This document shows positions 43,805 through 55,349 of a stretch of DNA of 57,946 nucleotides, in pieces (position 1 is the first letter of the stretch; each line of letters opens with the position of its first letter). Under the pieces are notes generated by a model. That model had not been told where the DNA came from and made no database searches. It was given only the letters and a program-made list of their open reading frames with translations. Made by a program: the position numbers and the translations under genes. The stretch covers positions 1 through 57,946 of the forward strand of contig JAPEVF010000259.1 in NCBI GenBank assembly GCA_029747585.1. Direction: 5' to 3'. Source of the stretch: Pleurotus djamor. Lineage: Eukaryota > Basidiomycota > Agaricomycetes > Agaricales > Pleurotaceae.

Positions 43805-45222
43805 ATGGCCCCAATAACCAATAAGTCTTCAAAGTCCTCGAATAAAAAACAAAAACATCCGAAGCCATCATCTCACGACATCGACAAGTCGAAGCAGCAA
43901 ACTGCCAAACGCGCACAATGTCAAAAATCCCGATGCGATCCAAACTCGCTGCCTCCTCTATTCAGAAGATACATCCAAGCAGAGTCTACTACCTTCACCC
44001 CGTTCGTACATAATCCGCGATTCGCCTCATCATCTGTCGCTCTGGAGGCAGCCCTCGATTTCCGAGAGAACGATGTCCTAGAGCACGGTGGCGACAGCGT
44101 CCACAATGTCTCCGCGGCCAAGGTCTTATACGATCACTTCTTCGTCAATCCGGTATCTGAGGAGGAGGAGGTCGAGGTGGTTTATGACATCCAGAAGCGC
44201 TATGCTGCGTTTGAAGTTCGTATATGCGCATTGTTTCCCACTTGGCATGAACTAACAGTGATCATCTCTCAGTACTCTGTCATTTTATATACCCAGAACT
44301 CGGTTATTGGGACGATACAATGCAAGATGGACGGTGACCCTCTCCCCGAATCGGGCGACGACTTAAAGCTCTATGCGAATGATTTTGAAGCGCATACGTG
44401 CTACATCAAGAAGACTTATGTTGAGGAACGACTCCTCGACTTCTACAAAGGACTAATAATCCCATCCATGCCGTCCGTCAAGGCCTCGTTCGACGAGGTA
44501 TACGCTACTCAACCCAACTCGAATTCGTCTCTCGGTCGCATTCATACCTTTCGCACTAGGAACTACGCCAAAGTCAACCCAGCACATGAAGAAGCCCTGA
44601 TGTGTTTCCTCGAAGACAACGATAATCAACCCATCCGTGACAGTTTACTTGGCCTCACTACGCCGGAACAGCAAAATCTTCCCATCAAATTTGACAAGAG
44701 GCATCGGGTCATCGACGACTGTCGACCGTTGGATTTTCTTGGATATCTATTGTGGAAGGAGGCCTTGGGCTTTCAAGCCGAGCTCCTGTACACTTGGCAC
44801 CATGCTCATCAGGCTGGAGGCGCTAAGTATCGTTCAGTACGTCCCTACCACTTCTGATTCGACAAGTAAGCGCTGACCAACTACTGAAGCAACTCTGCTG
44901 GCTCGCAGCTTCTAAAGGAGCGGTAACATTCCTTTCGACCTTAGCGGGCTTCAAAGATGGACACGAAGATGAAAATACCGATCGTTTGCCNTTCTCGTTT
45001 TTATGTCGCTATCGGTAAACTTTGGAAGAGTGACAAAGCAAAGCTTGAGGCGATCCTAGAGTTCGTTGCGCTCCAGACGCTCCTCTATTCTGCCCAGGTC
45101 CTCTTTGACCACGGTGTGAGGTACGTCTGTGGATCACATTCAATCCCTGTGTCCCCGTTTAAAATAATAATCCCAACTTCAGCCTCCCCTTCTACAATCC
45201 CAAAAAGCGAGTCCACGCCTGA
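43805..45222 (+). CDS. Unknown nuclear-looking protein, four exons
   Basis: Exons 43805-44215, 44273-44836, 44890-45120 and 45183-45222 join to 414 residues if the N at 44991 is treated as an extra base; counting it breaks the frame and introduces an early stop. The N-terminus is very basic (SSKSSNKKQKHPKPSSHDID, then KQQTAKRAQCQKSRC). The body contains FTPFVHNPRFASSSVALEAA, DVLEHGGDSVHNVSAAKVLY, ERLLDFYKGLIIPSMPSV and YLLWKEALGFQAELLYTWHH. The end is ALQTLLYSAQVLFDHGVSLP followed by FYNPKKRVHA. The first intron (57 nt, donor GTTCGT) is a multiple of three and stop-free, so it is less certain. No family recognised; the basic head suggests DNA or RNA contact. Confidence 0.6.
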
Positions 45223-45419
45223 GACAAGCGTATGGAACATTACCAACCAACCTACGTATCACTGTCTTTTCTTATTTTACCTTGCCTGAAACACACGCTA
45301 GCGATTGTTGTACATACTATTCTCCTCTCATTAATGCCGAACGATTGTAATTTACAAGTACTCTACATATACACAATTTCCTGGAGCGAGAGTTGATGTG
45401 TAGGAATGAAAGGACAAGA

Positions 45420-46214
45420 CTACGCGCTATAGCGTTTGCGATTTCCCTTCTTTGAGGATATCATATCCTTCAATATTTTGCGCTTGTGAGCGTCGCGGAC
45501 GTGCTGATGGGTGACCGCGGGTTTTGTTGATTGTGTTTTCTTGTTCTGCTTGGCTTGCTGCGGCTGCGATGGCCTGGTGAACAGAAATCAGAAGGATGAT
45601 CGAATTCCAGGTGAACACGCCGCCTACCTTTCAAAATGTTGCTCTCCTTGGATGTAAAGAATGGCGATGTGGACCAGAGGTAGAAGGATTCTGTATAAGG
45701 TGGTTGACGCTTCTTGAGAGTAGAGCCGGTCCAGAAGAAGAAGGAACTTGAGCCAGGCGGCCTCGACGATCTTCGAGTGTTCAGCTGAAAAGAGGTGACT
45801 TTTTGGGCGGGGCTCGGGGAGGGACATCTTCAGGGGAGGGAGGTAAAGGGGGACGACATATGGGCCGCCCTTNGACGGCCGTCGAGGAGAAGGCGTCTTG
45901 GAACATCTATCTCGTCGCCAGTCAGATGAGCGAAGCGCCTTTGAGTAAGACCAGCGAGATCATACCTTGAGTGAGTCCTTATCCAACGACGTTGACTGAG
46001 CTGGACAAAGGGCCGTAAGCGTCCTTTCTAGACCGTCGTGATTGATTTGGTGTGCCCGCGTAAGGTCTTGCTCAGAGAACGGAGTAGATATGCTGTCAAC
46101 CCTAGACGCCTGATCAAGGCAGCGGTCAATAACCTGCGATAGATAGTGTGACCTACCGCTGGAGATAGCAAAGATGACGGCTTTCAAGAGTTGATTGAAC
46201 TTGGGCGGGGCCAT
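45420..46214 (-). CDS. Small basic protein of unknown function, three exons
   Basis: Exons 46214-45966, 45906-45628 and 45573-45420 join to 226 residues when the N at 45873 is not counted as a base. The start is MAPPKFNQLLKAVIFAISSG. The middle exon has SHLFSAEHSKIVEAAWLKFL, then DRLYSQEASTTLYRILLPLV. The last exon is lysine/arginine-rich (THQHVRDAHKRKILKDMISS, ending KKGNRKRY-SA), resembling a nuclear or nucleolar tail. No family recognised. It is convergent with the previous gene, with stop codons about 200 bp apart. Confidence 0.6.
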
Positions 46215-47079
46215 GGCAATTAGTTTTTGGTAAACGGAGGGACGGAGGGATAGCTACGTGGGGAGAGTAATTAGCCAGATGAATGAGGCGGCGAGGACGT
46301 ACAGTGGTTTCAGCAAGCCTTCGCGATTGCAGATGACGGTGGTTGAGAGTAAAGAGGAATCGCGTCTTTGGTGCTTTTTATACTAGGGGGCCATCCAGCA
46401 CCGGCGGAGGGCGGATAATGCGAGCATCATCCTAAGGCGTGACTACGGCTTAGATAACCTAGTGAAAGTACCGAAAGCTGAGGATGAGGACGCTAATTCA
46501 GCCATCAAAGGACATTCTCCAGACAGACTGAGACAATGTGAATGCTTTGATGTTACGGAGAAGCGAGAGCACTTGAAATCGTCAAGAGCCAGTAGAAAAG
46601 ACCAGTCGTAGAAGTTAGAGCTCAGAGCTGTGTGCCAGGTTGGAAACCGCTATGAACTCGCAAGTGGTAGGCGAGAAAGGTCATGGTAGGTTTATTATTG
46701 GGCATTCCTTACGCTGCAAGCAACGCGCAAGAGAAGTTTGCGGGTATAAGCTATACGTTTTATCTCTCGCATCCACGATGAGAGAATATGTAGGTTGCTG
46801 GGTCGATTCAACATATGGAGAGCATTGGGAGAGCGACACTTGAAGCTTTGAAGCGTCACGGAAAGTTTGAGCCCCAACCGTCAATTGAAAGCGTGGGACT
46901 CAGCATTCCCACGATCAATGCCAACGTCTGTGCCTGACCCTGACTTCCATCTTCCAGCGCCCCGTCTTCCCCATCTTCCCTATCTTTCCCCGCTTCCAGA
47001 TTGCTTCCAGACATGTGCATGAACCCTATGATATCTCACACTATGTCAGCGCTTCAGCAACTCGTCTTAACTATCTACC
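46215..47079. other. Intergenic, 0.87 kb, divergent promoters
   Basis: Between the small basic protein gene and cupin gene A. A C/T-rich tract at 46945-47000 directly precedes the cupin start region, typical of fungal leaders. Nothing else recognised. Confidence 0.4.
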
Positions 47080-47847
47080 ATGTCCTCCGAACCTGTTGAC
47101 CTATGGAAGGAGCCCGACACAATCGATATTGGCAAAGGAATGACGATGGTTCGTTGCAAATACTTCCAAGATCGCTCTTTCACTGAAATGATCGTAGACT
47201 TTCCTTCGCAACTCAGAGTATTTGACGAGGATCGTGTTCACAGCAGATCACGAAGGTCTCTCTGTACCCATGCACTATCACGAACTGCACGATGAGGGCT
47301 TCCGTGTTGTCAAAGGTCGTGTTCAGTACACGCTTGGGGAGGCAGGTGCGAAGTTCAAGGCATTTTCCCTCCTCCGTGCGACCACGCGTTGGTATGGTCC
47401 AGAAGACGGGGAAATCAACATCCCCAAAGGGACCGCACACGCCCTCTTCATCCCTCCTGGCGAAGAAGTAATCATTGAAGAGAAGACGGACCCGATGGTG
47501 AGCGCTTCAGTCCTTTGTATCGTTTGTCGTCATTCCTGGCCCATCTCATGAGTCTGTGAAATAGGACGAAGAGAAAGAGGTCTTCTTCAGAAACGTATTT
47601 GGCATTGGGGGTTTGAATGCCAATCCCTTCGCTGTGATGCAGATATTTTACTTCGGGGATGGATATCCTGTCCTCCCTGGAGGACCACGCTTCCTCGAGA
47701 AAGGAGTGAGTCATCTCGTGATCCCCTTCTCTCCCACTTGACTCATCAAACTACACCTAGCTCGTGACATTACTTGGTCGTTATATCGCTCCGCTGCTGG
47801 GTCACAAGCCTCTCTTTGATATCAACAACCTCAAGAAACATCAATGA
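47080..47847 (+). CDS. Cupin-domain protein, tandem copy A
   Basis: Four exons (47080-47148, 47198-47497, 47565-47705, 47761-47847), all joined in phase 0, give 198 residues. The cupin barrel shows motif 1 as VPMHYHELHDEGFRVVKG (histidine pair and glutamate for a metal) and motif 2 as GEINIPKGTAHALFIPPG. After the barrel comes VFFRNVFGIGGLNANPF, then FYFGDGYPVLPGGPRFLEKG and a short C-terminal helix ending NNLKKHQ. There is no signal peptide. Single-domain cupins include oxygenases, isomerases and binding proteins; nothing in the sequence chooses among them. The first donor is the uncommon GTTCGT. The paralogue B lies 234 bp downstream. Confidence 0.85.
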
Positions 47848-48081
47848 GGAAGCCTTTCCTTTTCCGGGTTCTGATTTGGTTTCTCCATCCAGATGGCTGG
47901 ATTGTACCTTTACCTGTTTCCTTTGTCCAATGGGATGTATGTGTTTTGATCATCACGTCGCCTAATATTGTCATGAAACAATGTTGTGGTTACATACGGT
48001 TTCATTATCGCGCTATCGACCGAGCCCAGTTGTATATTTAGCCTGGTGCAACTCCCATGCATCACATACTTTACATGCACA

Positions 48082-48867
48082 ATGCCCTCTCTCAAGCCAG
48101 TTGATTTGAGGAATGAGCCTGACACCGTCACTCTCGCGGAGGGTATCGAAATGGTGTGTTGCATGCAGCCATTCTTTAGCATCTATAACTCATATCTTCC
48201 CTCCAGACCTTCCTTCGTGACTCTGATTTCCTCACAAGGGTTGTATCCAGCCCAGACCACCCCGGGATAGAGGTCCCTCTACATTACCATGAGACTCATG
48301 ACGAAGTATTCCGAGTTATTCAAGGTCGAGTTCGATATACCATAGGCGTGCCTGGTGCGAAGTTCAGGGCAATTTCCTTCTTGAAAGCAACAACCCGGTG
48401 GTATACGCCTGATGATGGGGAAATCTTTATCCCAAAGGGCACCGCTCATTCCGTTTATGTTCCTCCTGGACAAGTGTCGATTGTTGAGGAGAATGCTCTC
48501 CCGATGGTCAGTCAGATGAGCTTATGCTCTTATACCGCTTTGCAATAATTGGTCTGAAGCTCATGTTTGCGTTCTATTCAGGATGATGGGAAGGAAGTGT
48601 TCTTCAGGAATCTGTGCCACATCGGCTTGATGGGAAGCGCCCCCGCCGTGATGCAAGCATTTTATTATGGCGATTGCTACCCCGTGCTTCCTGGAGGGAT
48701 TCGTATCCTTGAGAAAGCGGTGAGTCGTACGAACATGCTTGATGGTCTAAGTTTAGTTCTAATTAACGCTACGCTTGCAGTTCACCGCTTTTTTGGGCCG
48801 ATACATCGCCGGAATTCTAGGTTACAAACTTAGATATGATCTCCAAAATGTGAAGAAACGCGTCTGA
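48082..48867 (+). CDS. Cupin-domain protein, tandem copy B
   Basis: Four exons (48082-48153, 48207-48506, 48582-48719, 48781-48867) at the same positions and phases as copy A; exon 2 is exactly 300 nt in both and the protein again has 198 residues. Motif 1 is VPLHYHETHDEVFRVIQG and motif 2 GEIFIPKGTAHSVYVPPG, so the metal ligands are kept. Differences cluster in the tail: VFFRNLCHIGLMGSAPAVM and a basic end (KLRYDLQNVKKRV). The short distance, identical structure and full-length frames point to a rather old tandem duplication with both copies maintained. Confidence 0.85.
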
Positions 48868-49024
48868 TTTGAGTTTAGCCAGGCGTTGTCACTGCATAAG
48901 ATTGTATTCTTTTTGAACGATTTTGGGCCATATATACGAGAGGCGAGAGCAAGGAGGAAGATAAGTATACCACAGACGGCGAATTATGCTTGCAGGTGAC
49001 GCAAAGGGGAACGGCGTAAATGGG

Positions 49025-49040
49025 ACGCGTCGCGACGCGT
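49025..49040. promoter_or_regulatory. Palindromic double MCB (ACGCGT) box upstream of ORC3
   Basis: The 16-bp sequence ACGCGTCGCGACGCGT is a perfect palindrome made of two MluI cell-cycle boxes separated by CGCG. It lies 97-112 bp upstream of the ORC3 start. MCB boxes bind MBF (Mbp1/Swi6 type), which drives G1/S transcription of replication genes in ascomycete yeasts. Use of MBF here is inferred from that knowledge. Confidence 0.6.
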
Positions 49041-49136
49041 TGAGTTTAGGGCCGGCTCCGAGAGTTGAGGGGCCACTTCGTGTTTACCCACTCTTCCTTT
49101 CGATGCCATATTGTTACCTTCTTTGCACACTCACTA

Positions 49137-51899
49137 ATGGCAACATCATCAAACAAACTTGATGATCCCAGTCAAGTACGAATCCTCGCCCGTTCTCCGT
49201 TGACAGCCCCGTTGATTTCCACAGAAAGTCATTTGTATCCCGTTCGATGACACAGGCAAGTTGCAACTTCGTACTTGCGGAGAGATGGGCTTGAAAGTGC
49301 TGTAGGAGCTGAGGAGGAAGAGGAACCTGTTTCGTTCTTCGAAGATCGTGACCTTCCCGAGGGTCTTCAGTTGCGACTGGACGCGTACCAAGCGGCGTGG
49401 TCCAAGTGTCTCACCCAGATCCAGGTGTGTTTGATTTAGTCGGCATGGATAACGACCGCCAACTCATCTCGTGTAGAAAATAGCAGAGTCGCTCAGATTG
49501 CCGGTGGTTTCCAAGGTTGTCGAGAGCGTAAAGAATGCATACACCGATACTCTCCCTGGTCTTCCTTACGAAGAGCTGCCTATGGTTTGCATATCAGGTA
49601 TGACTTTGGAGCTTCAGCTCGAATCCCGTGGCTTATCATCAAAATCAGATCCTTCTAGCCAATCGAACACCCTTGGAGAAATTACTGATAGGTTGTCTGG
49701 AAATTCCAACACAGACGACTTGTTTGAAGACGATGGACCACTGGCTCTTATAACGCACCTGCACCCTTCCGCTACCCCGAATTTGACTGCTGCAATGAGA
49801 GAGATGATCGGTGGTTTTGTGAAGAGTTCCGCGCTGAATGGTACGATCCTTTTTGCCATCTGCTTGTCTCGTCAGTTGACCTTCTGCCCAGCTCCAACCA
49901 GGCGCAAGGGCTCCTCGGTGGCCAATTATAGCTTTGAGTATCTCCATGCGTGGTATCAAGCCCTCAAGGAAACCCAAAGTAAGTCTCGTTGAATAGATAC
50001 ACTCTCCCGTCCTAATTCAATCCAGGCCAACCAAGACATCTTGTTGTCTTCCTCCATGACCTTGAACAGTTTGACTCCACTGTTCTTCAAGATATTTTCC
50101 ACATCTGCAGGTACGCTTACCCCTTCGAATCCATTGCCCTCAGTCTTCTCAATTGCGTTGTTTAGCCGCCATGTACCTCAGCTTCCGCTAGTATTTCTGG
50201 CAACGTTGACATCCCCACCGTCAACTCACTTCATCCAGAATACGTATCCCCGGGAAACACTCCGTCGTCTACGTCTAACTCACGCTACTCTACCTCACGG
50301 ACTCCCAGCTCTGGAACAGATCATTGTCAAGGTATGATCTGCCGGCCCAGTAGGTTCGCCGTGACTAACATGTAAAAAGACTTTCTTCGACGTCGACTTC
50401 CGTCCTGATGTCCTCATTGGACCAGCCGTCCTTGACTTTCTATATGATCACTTCAGACGATACAACTCCGGAATAGACACTGTCCAGAGTATAATCCAGG
50501 TACGTTCTGTCCTCGCCGCTATCCGATCGTGCTCGCTTATGTCCTCTTTCAATAGTTGGCCTATATGAAACATTTCCTCGATCCGTTGACCGTACTGGTC
50601 GGCGACGCCTTTTATCCTGACAGCTCTGATTTTTCGGCGACCAAGCACCTGTTGGTTCAACCAACGTCGTCCGCGTTCCTGGAGTCTCTTCTAGTTCGCG
50701 TACATGGACCCGTAGAGTCAACATCTGATATCGAGAACTCTTGGCAACATGAAACTGTCGATACCTTGCTAGAGGCACTTGATCGGGAACGAACGTCGTT
50801 TGGAAACCACGTCGATTTGTTGCGAACATGGTTTAATATCCTTGTCATAGTTCGTGAGTTCCTCGTTCAAGAAGGCAGTGGAAATGTTGCTGGGAAGCAG
50901 CAGAAGTGTATCCCCGAGATTCTGTCACTCGTCTTAAAAGGAGACATCGACACCGAGATCCAATATTTCTGCAAATCAATTCAGTGCGTCGTAATCTTCA
51001 CATATACAACCTATTTGTTCATTTTTTGTCAGGAAATTGACGACCGAACAGGTCCACAATTTACTTAAGCTCTTAGATGCGTTCCTCGTTGCGCTGCCTA
51101 CAGAGGACCGTGACGATATCCTAGATGCTCGTCATCAGTGCGCTTCACTGATTTCGAGGTTTACGGATGATGATGCTGCCGAAGAAGCCACCCAAATACA
51201 GGAAGGCACCTCACGATGGTTGCGCCAACAGTGGTCGTATGTGACAAGCTTTTAACTTTGGCACTAGGCCCTAAGTCTCTCTAGTCAGTATCTTGTTCCA
51301 CCCGAAGTGTCAAGTAAGCTCTGGGATGTCTGGTACACTGGGTACTCCCCCTTCCCTTCCGAGGTGCGTCCGTGCCACAAGACACATGCCTGACGTGTCT
51401 GAGCAGATATCGTTAGGTACTCAATCCTGCTACACGAGCCTCCCTCTTATCGGGTTTACTCCAACCGTGGTCTTATCTACAACCTGATGAAAGCTCAGCT
51501 GCCGACTATACCTTGTGGCAACTTCCAGACACCAGCATACTCTTTCGGCGCTACCTTGACAGCGGGAAGATGTTGAACGTGTACGACTGGTTTGAATCCT
51601 TTGTTCTGGTTCTTGAAACGCAGCGGAACGAACTCGGCAAGCTCAAGAAGCGGACGCAAGTTGCCAAAGGGGGCTCTCCACGTAAGAAGGCTCGAAACCC
51701 GCCGAAGAAGAAAGGCAAAGAAGTGGCTGTTGTCGATGATGGTGGTTTGGAGGAAGAGTATGATGAGGAGAAATGGAAGATGGAGGTACAAGCACGGTTT
51801 ATTCGTGCATTGCAAGAGTTGGATTACCTTGGATTCATCAAACACACCCAGCGAAAGCAAGACCACGTCTTGCGCACTGTTTTTGACGTCGCTAGTTAG
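49137..51899 (+). CDS. ORC3: Origin recognition complex subunit 3 (ORC3)
   Basis: A nuclear replication-origin protein. The start at 49137 gives MATSSNKLDDPSQ, then exons KVICIPFDDTGKLQ and RLDAYQAAWSKCLTQIQ. The AAA-like domain region shows PLALITHLHPSATPNLTAAM, SFEYLHAWYQALKETQ and LVVFLHDLEQFDSTVLQDIF, then PLVFLATLTSPPSTHFIQN and YPRETLRRLRL. The ORC3 core follows: TFFDVDFRPDVLIGPAVLD, FLYDHFRRYNSGIDTVQSII, QLAYMKHFLDPLTVLVGD. The C-terminal winged-helix end is RFIRALQELDYLGFIKHTQR, then KQDHVLRTVFDVAS, which is diagnostic. About ten introns. A basic insert rich in lysine (RKKARNPPKKKGKE) precedes the last domain. The promoter carries the double MCB box. Confidence 0.92.
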
Positions 51900-52306
51900 A
51901 AGGGTGAGATTGTGGCTAGTGTATTTTTAGCTGTGGTACCCCAGGTAAGCACTCCTCGTCTCCTTATGTTTCGCTACGCTCATCGATTCCTCTGTCAAGT
52001 GCTTCATCGGTGTTCGGTTCGCATGTTCGTTAGCCAAATGTATTGATCGCGCCAATTTCTTGTTGCACGTGTCGGATCACACCCGTGCATTGGGATCCAA
52101 TAATAGGCTGTTCTCTGAGCTTCTGACCTCGGTGACCTCACCGTATCCTTCTCACACAGGTGCTTCCGGCGATACAGCGATACTTGCAGTGGTGCTTTGT
52201 CCCACACCCATCCTTCGATTGACTCCTTTTATCATGGACTCTTGAGTTTATTATGTACATCCTAGTCAACAACCATTCCTCAGACTCGGTCGTCTCCCTG
52301 AAAGAC
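51900..52306. other. Intergenic, 0.4 kb
   Basis: 3' flank of ORC3 and promoter of the MFS gene. An in-frame ATG at 52253 could extend the MFS protein by 18 residues. Nothing else recognised. Confidence 0.4.
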
Positions 52307-55029
52307 ATGTCTCATTCTGATAAAGACGCATCTCCAGAGTCCCTGACGGAGGTCGAAGCCAACGAGGAGGGAACATACCATCAAGTTCAGCTTGGTCCCA
52401 AGACGAAGCGGAAACATTTTTTCTCCCCTTTGGACCCAGATATCGCGGATGCCGTTCATCGTGACGCCCTTGCCGTCAAGTTCACGGAGCTGGACGAGGT
52501 GGGGTCCTACCTCTCGCATGTGCTTCATCTTGCGCTGATCCCGCTTCGCTAGAAAGTCGTCAAGCGCAAGATCGATAACCGTGTCCTCCCTTTGGTCATT
52601 TGCAGGTCTGTTTCGTACCCANTTTTTTTGAATGTTTGCAGGGTTGATGACTTTATTCCGTCTAGCTATATATGTAAGTAAGCAGCTTCGTAAATTCAGT
52701 CTGCTTGATTGTGGCTCCTGTTAGTCAATCAATTCGGTGAGTATCTACCTCAGCACCCGGGTGTCGCCTTGGACTTGATGCCCGGTTTCTTCAGATCGTA
52801 CAAACATGTGAGCCATTCTCAAGTAGTGTAACATCTGGTTACTAAGATTTCACGTCTATAAGTGGCAATGCTCATGTCCTGAAACCCTTCAACGAAAACT
52901 TCGTAAGCATAACCTGTTGTCCTTGAAAGATATTCCTCAACGTCGCACACTTGAAGGGCATTTCCACTAATGCGAGGTGGACTTTGGCACTCAGCATCTT
53001 CTATGTGGGATACTGTGAGTCACCTATTCTATGACTTCGTGTATGACAGGCTCATAAATTTTGATTTCGGATACAGGTCTCCTCGAAATACCAGCGAACA
53101 GTGAGCAGCAGCCATCAGACCCCTTACCAGGACCCCTCTAACGACTCATCCTCAGTCCTTCAGCGTCACATTGGAGCCAATCGATTGTGAGTTCGAAAGC
53201 CAACGATCGTGCATCAGGCTGATGCTTGACTCAATGTTAGCTTCTTTTTGTCATTATCATTCTGGGGCATCGTTTCGCTTTCATTCACTTACGCCAAAGG
53301 GTACACCAGCCTCTTAGTCCTGAGGTGCTCACCTTTGAAGTCCCTACCTGTCGGCTTGCTCACTTAACGGTCTTTCTCAGAGTTCTCCTAGGGATTGGTG
53401 AGGCTGGCTACTATGCGGGAATGATCTACTATCTCTCTTTCTGGTAAGCTCCCTTGTCATGCTCCTCTTCTGTCTCCTGACTCCGACATTCCAGGTACAA
53501 AAGGTTATATCCACTCTTACTTCGACCGCCTGAAATCTCACCAGTAGCTACAGATCAGAACTCGCTGTCAGAATAAGGTGCCCGAACGTTCCTTCTCAAG
53601 GCCAAGATCTGGCGCTTACGTCTTCTATTCAGCCTTTGTATGACAGGGACCCTCCCTGGCGCGATAGGAGTAAGGCATCCAATTTCCCGTTGACGCACTA
53701 ATCCTCACTGACATGCAGGGCCTCCTCGCTTTTGGACTTGCACGAGCGCATACACATGTATTGACTGGGTTTGTCTATCGTTCGTCCTGCTTGCATGCGG
53801 CTGGCTGACTTACTTGCCCAGATGGCAATTTTTATTCCTGGTAATTTCTTTCATGTATTTTTGGACCCTTTGTCCAACCCTTTTCATAGATTGAAGCCAT
53901 CCCAACGTTGATCATGGCAGTGGCAATTCTGCTATTCTTACCCTCATTCCCATTCTCCGCAAGCTTTCTCAGCCCGCGAGAGAAGGCGATCGCCCAAGCG
54001 CGTTTAAACAAAGATCATAGGCCGCAATCTCACGGTGGCATGTCCGGATGGCAAGGCTTCAAGGCCATTATCACTGACGTAAATGCATGGTTATTCATGC
54101 TAATATACGCGAGCTGTTCGTCCATTCCCAATCAATCTTCTTCCGGCGTCACTCACGCATCCTTTCAGTCAATGTTGGCGTGGCGACAGTGTCTTACTTC
54201 TTGCCCACAGTCAGTACCCTCTCCGTGTTGCTCAACTAATGGAACTCACTTTGCTGCGTAGCTTATAAGGGATCTGGGCTTCTCTGATATCAATGCGCAA
54301 GGCCTGACAGTCGCGCCGTACGTCGTCGGTTGGTTCATGGTATTCTTCCAAGCCTGGCACAGCGATCGTACGAAAGACCGAGGGTACCACATCATGCTCT
54401 CATGCGCTATATCCTTTACTGGCTACGTCATTTTGGCTAACCTGGCCCAGACGAATGTGGGCGCATCATACTTTGCACTATTTCTCGTCGTTGGTGGCAA
54501 TTACAGCTTGTTCCCTCTTGTCATGTGAGCCCCTCTTCAGTCGGTCTCTAGACTCTTTCCATACTGATCCTAGAACCGAACTTATAGGAGCTGGGCCGCT
54601 AACGCATTTTCTCCAACGTCAAAACGTGGCGTCGGTACTGCGTTCATCGTTTCAATATCTAACTGCGTCTCTGTGTAAGCATATCGTCTTCCTACAAACG
54701 AAGTTACTCTGAGTGCTATGTGGTATATAGGGCGTCGCCTCAAGTTTACTTTGATGCTGAGGATCGTTTCCGCAAAGGCCATGCCATCTCGGCAGGGTGA
54801 GTCCTTGCTTCGAGTCACCGTTATCTGACTCACTCCTTCGAACAGGATGCTTGCCCTTTCCTTCCTCGCGGCGCTTACCCTGAGGACGAGGTTGTCCTGG
54901 TTGAACAAGAAGCATGCGAATTACATGGCTTCGCTCACATCCGACGACAAGGAGGCGCAAGAGCTTGAAGGCTTCAATGGCACTGAAGAGATCTGGGACA
55001 CTGACCCGAGGTATCAATACAAGTTGTAA
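52307..55029 (+). CDS. MFS transporter, DAL5/TNA1-type anion:cation symporter family
   Basis: A plasma-membrane carrier with a long cytosolic N-terminus (MSHSDKDASPESLTEVEANE). About fifteen exons. The family hallmark is recovered only by using two micro-exons, 52725-52736 (12 nt) and 52795-52807 (13 nt): exon 52642-52673, both micro-exons and the exon at 52863 give FNQFDRTNIGNAHVLKPFNE. Later segments are ALSIFYVGYCLLEIPANIL, VLLGIGEAGYYAGMIYYLSF, WYKRSELAVRI, GWQFLFLIEAIPTLIMAVAI, REKAIAQARLNKDH, NVGVATVSYFLPTLIRDLGF, QGLTVAPYVVGWFMVF, SDRTKDRGYHIM, and AGMLALSFLAALTLRTRL, ending DTDPRYQYKL. The frame is open throughout, so it is functional. This family carries carboxylates, vitamins, allantoate or peptides; the substrate is not visible. 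It sits 320 bp upstream of a co-oriented P450. Confidence 0.9.
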
Positions 55030-55349
55030 ATCGTTGCAGAACTGTCTCTATGATCACGATGGACATGCTCTGTCTGCATGCCCTCTATCTCAAATCACCC
55101 CAGTCCCTTGAGCTCCCCATCCCGTTAACCCTAGCAACATGCTAATTCCGAAGCTGAGTCTGCGATGCGCTTCTTTGTTTCCGCGCTGGCGCCACCAATC
55201 ATTGATCTCGACACGTAAACATCGTATGGCGATCATCAGCTTGGGCCGAGCCTCGATGTTTCGGGTAAACGTTGTGCGAGCGCTATCGTTCCTCAATAAA
55301 TAGGCATGGTCAGTGCTTCGAAGATTACCTGCTCACCATTCTAACACCC
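55030..55349. other. Intergenic between MFS transporter and P450
   Basis: 320 bp. It must contain the MFS 3' end and the P450 promoter. No clear core-promoter element recognised. Confidence 0.4.
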
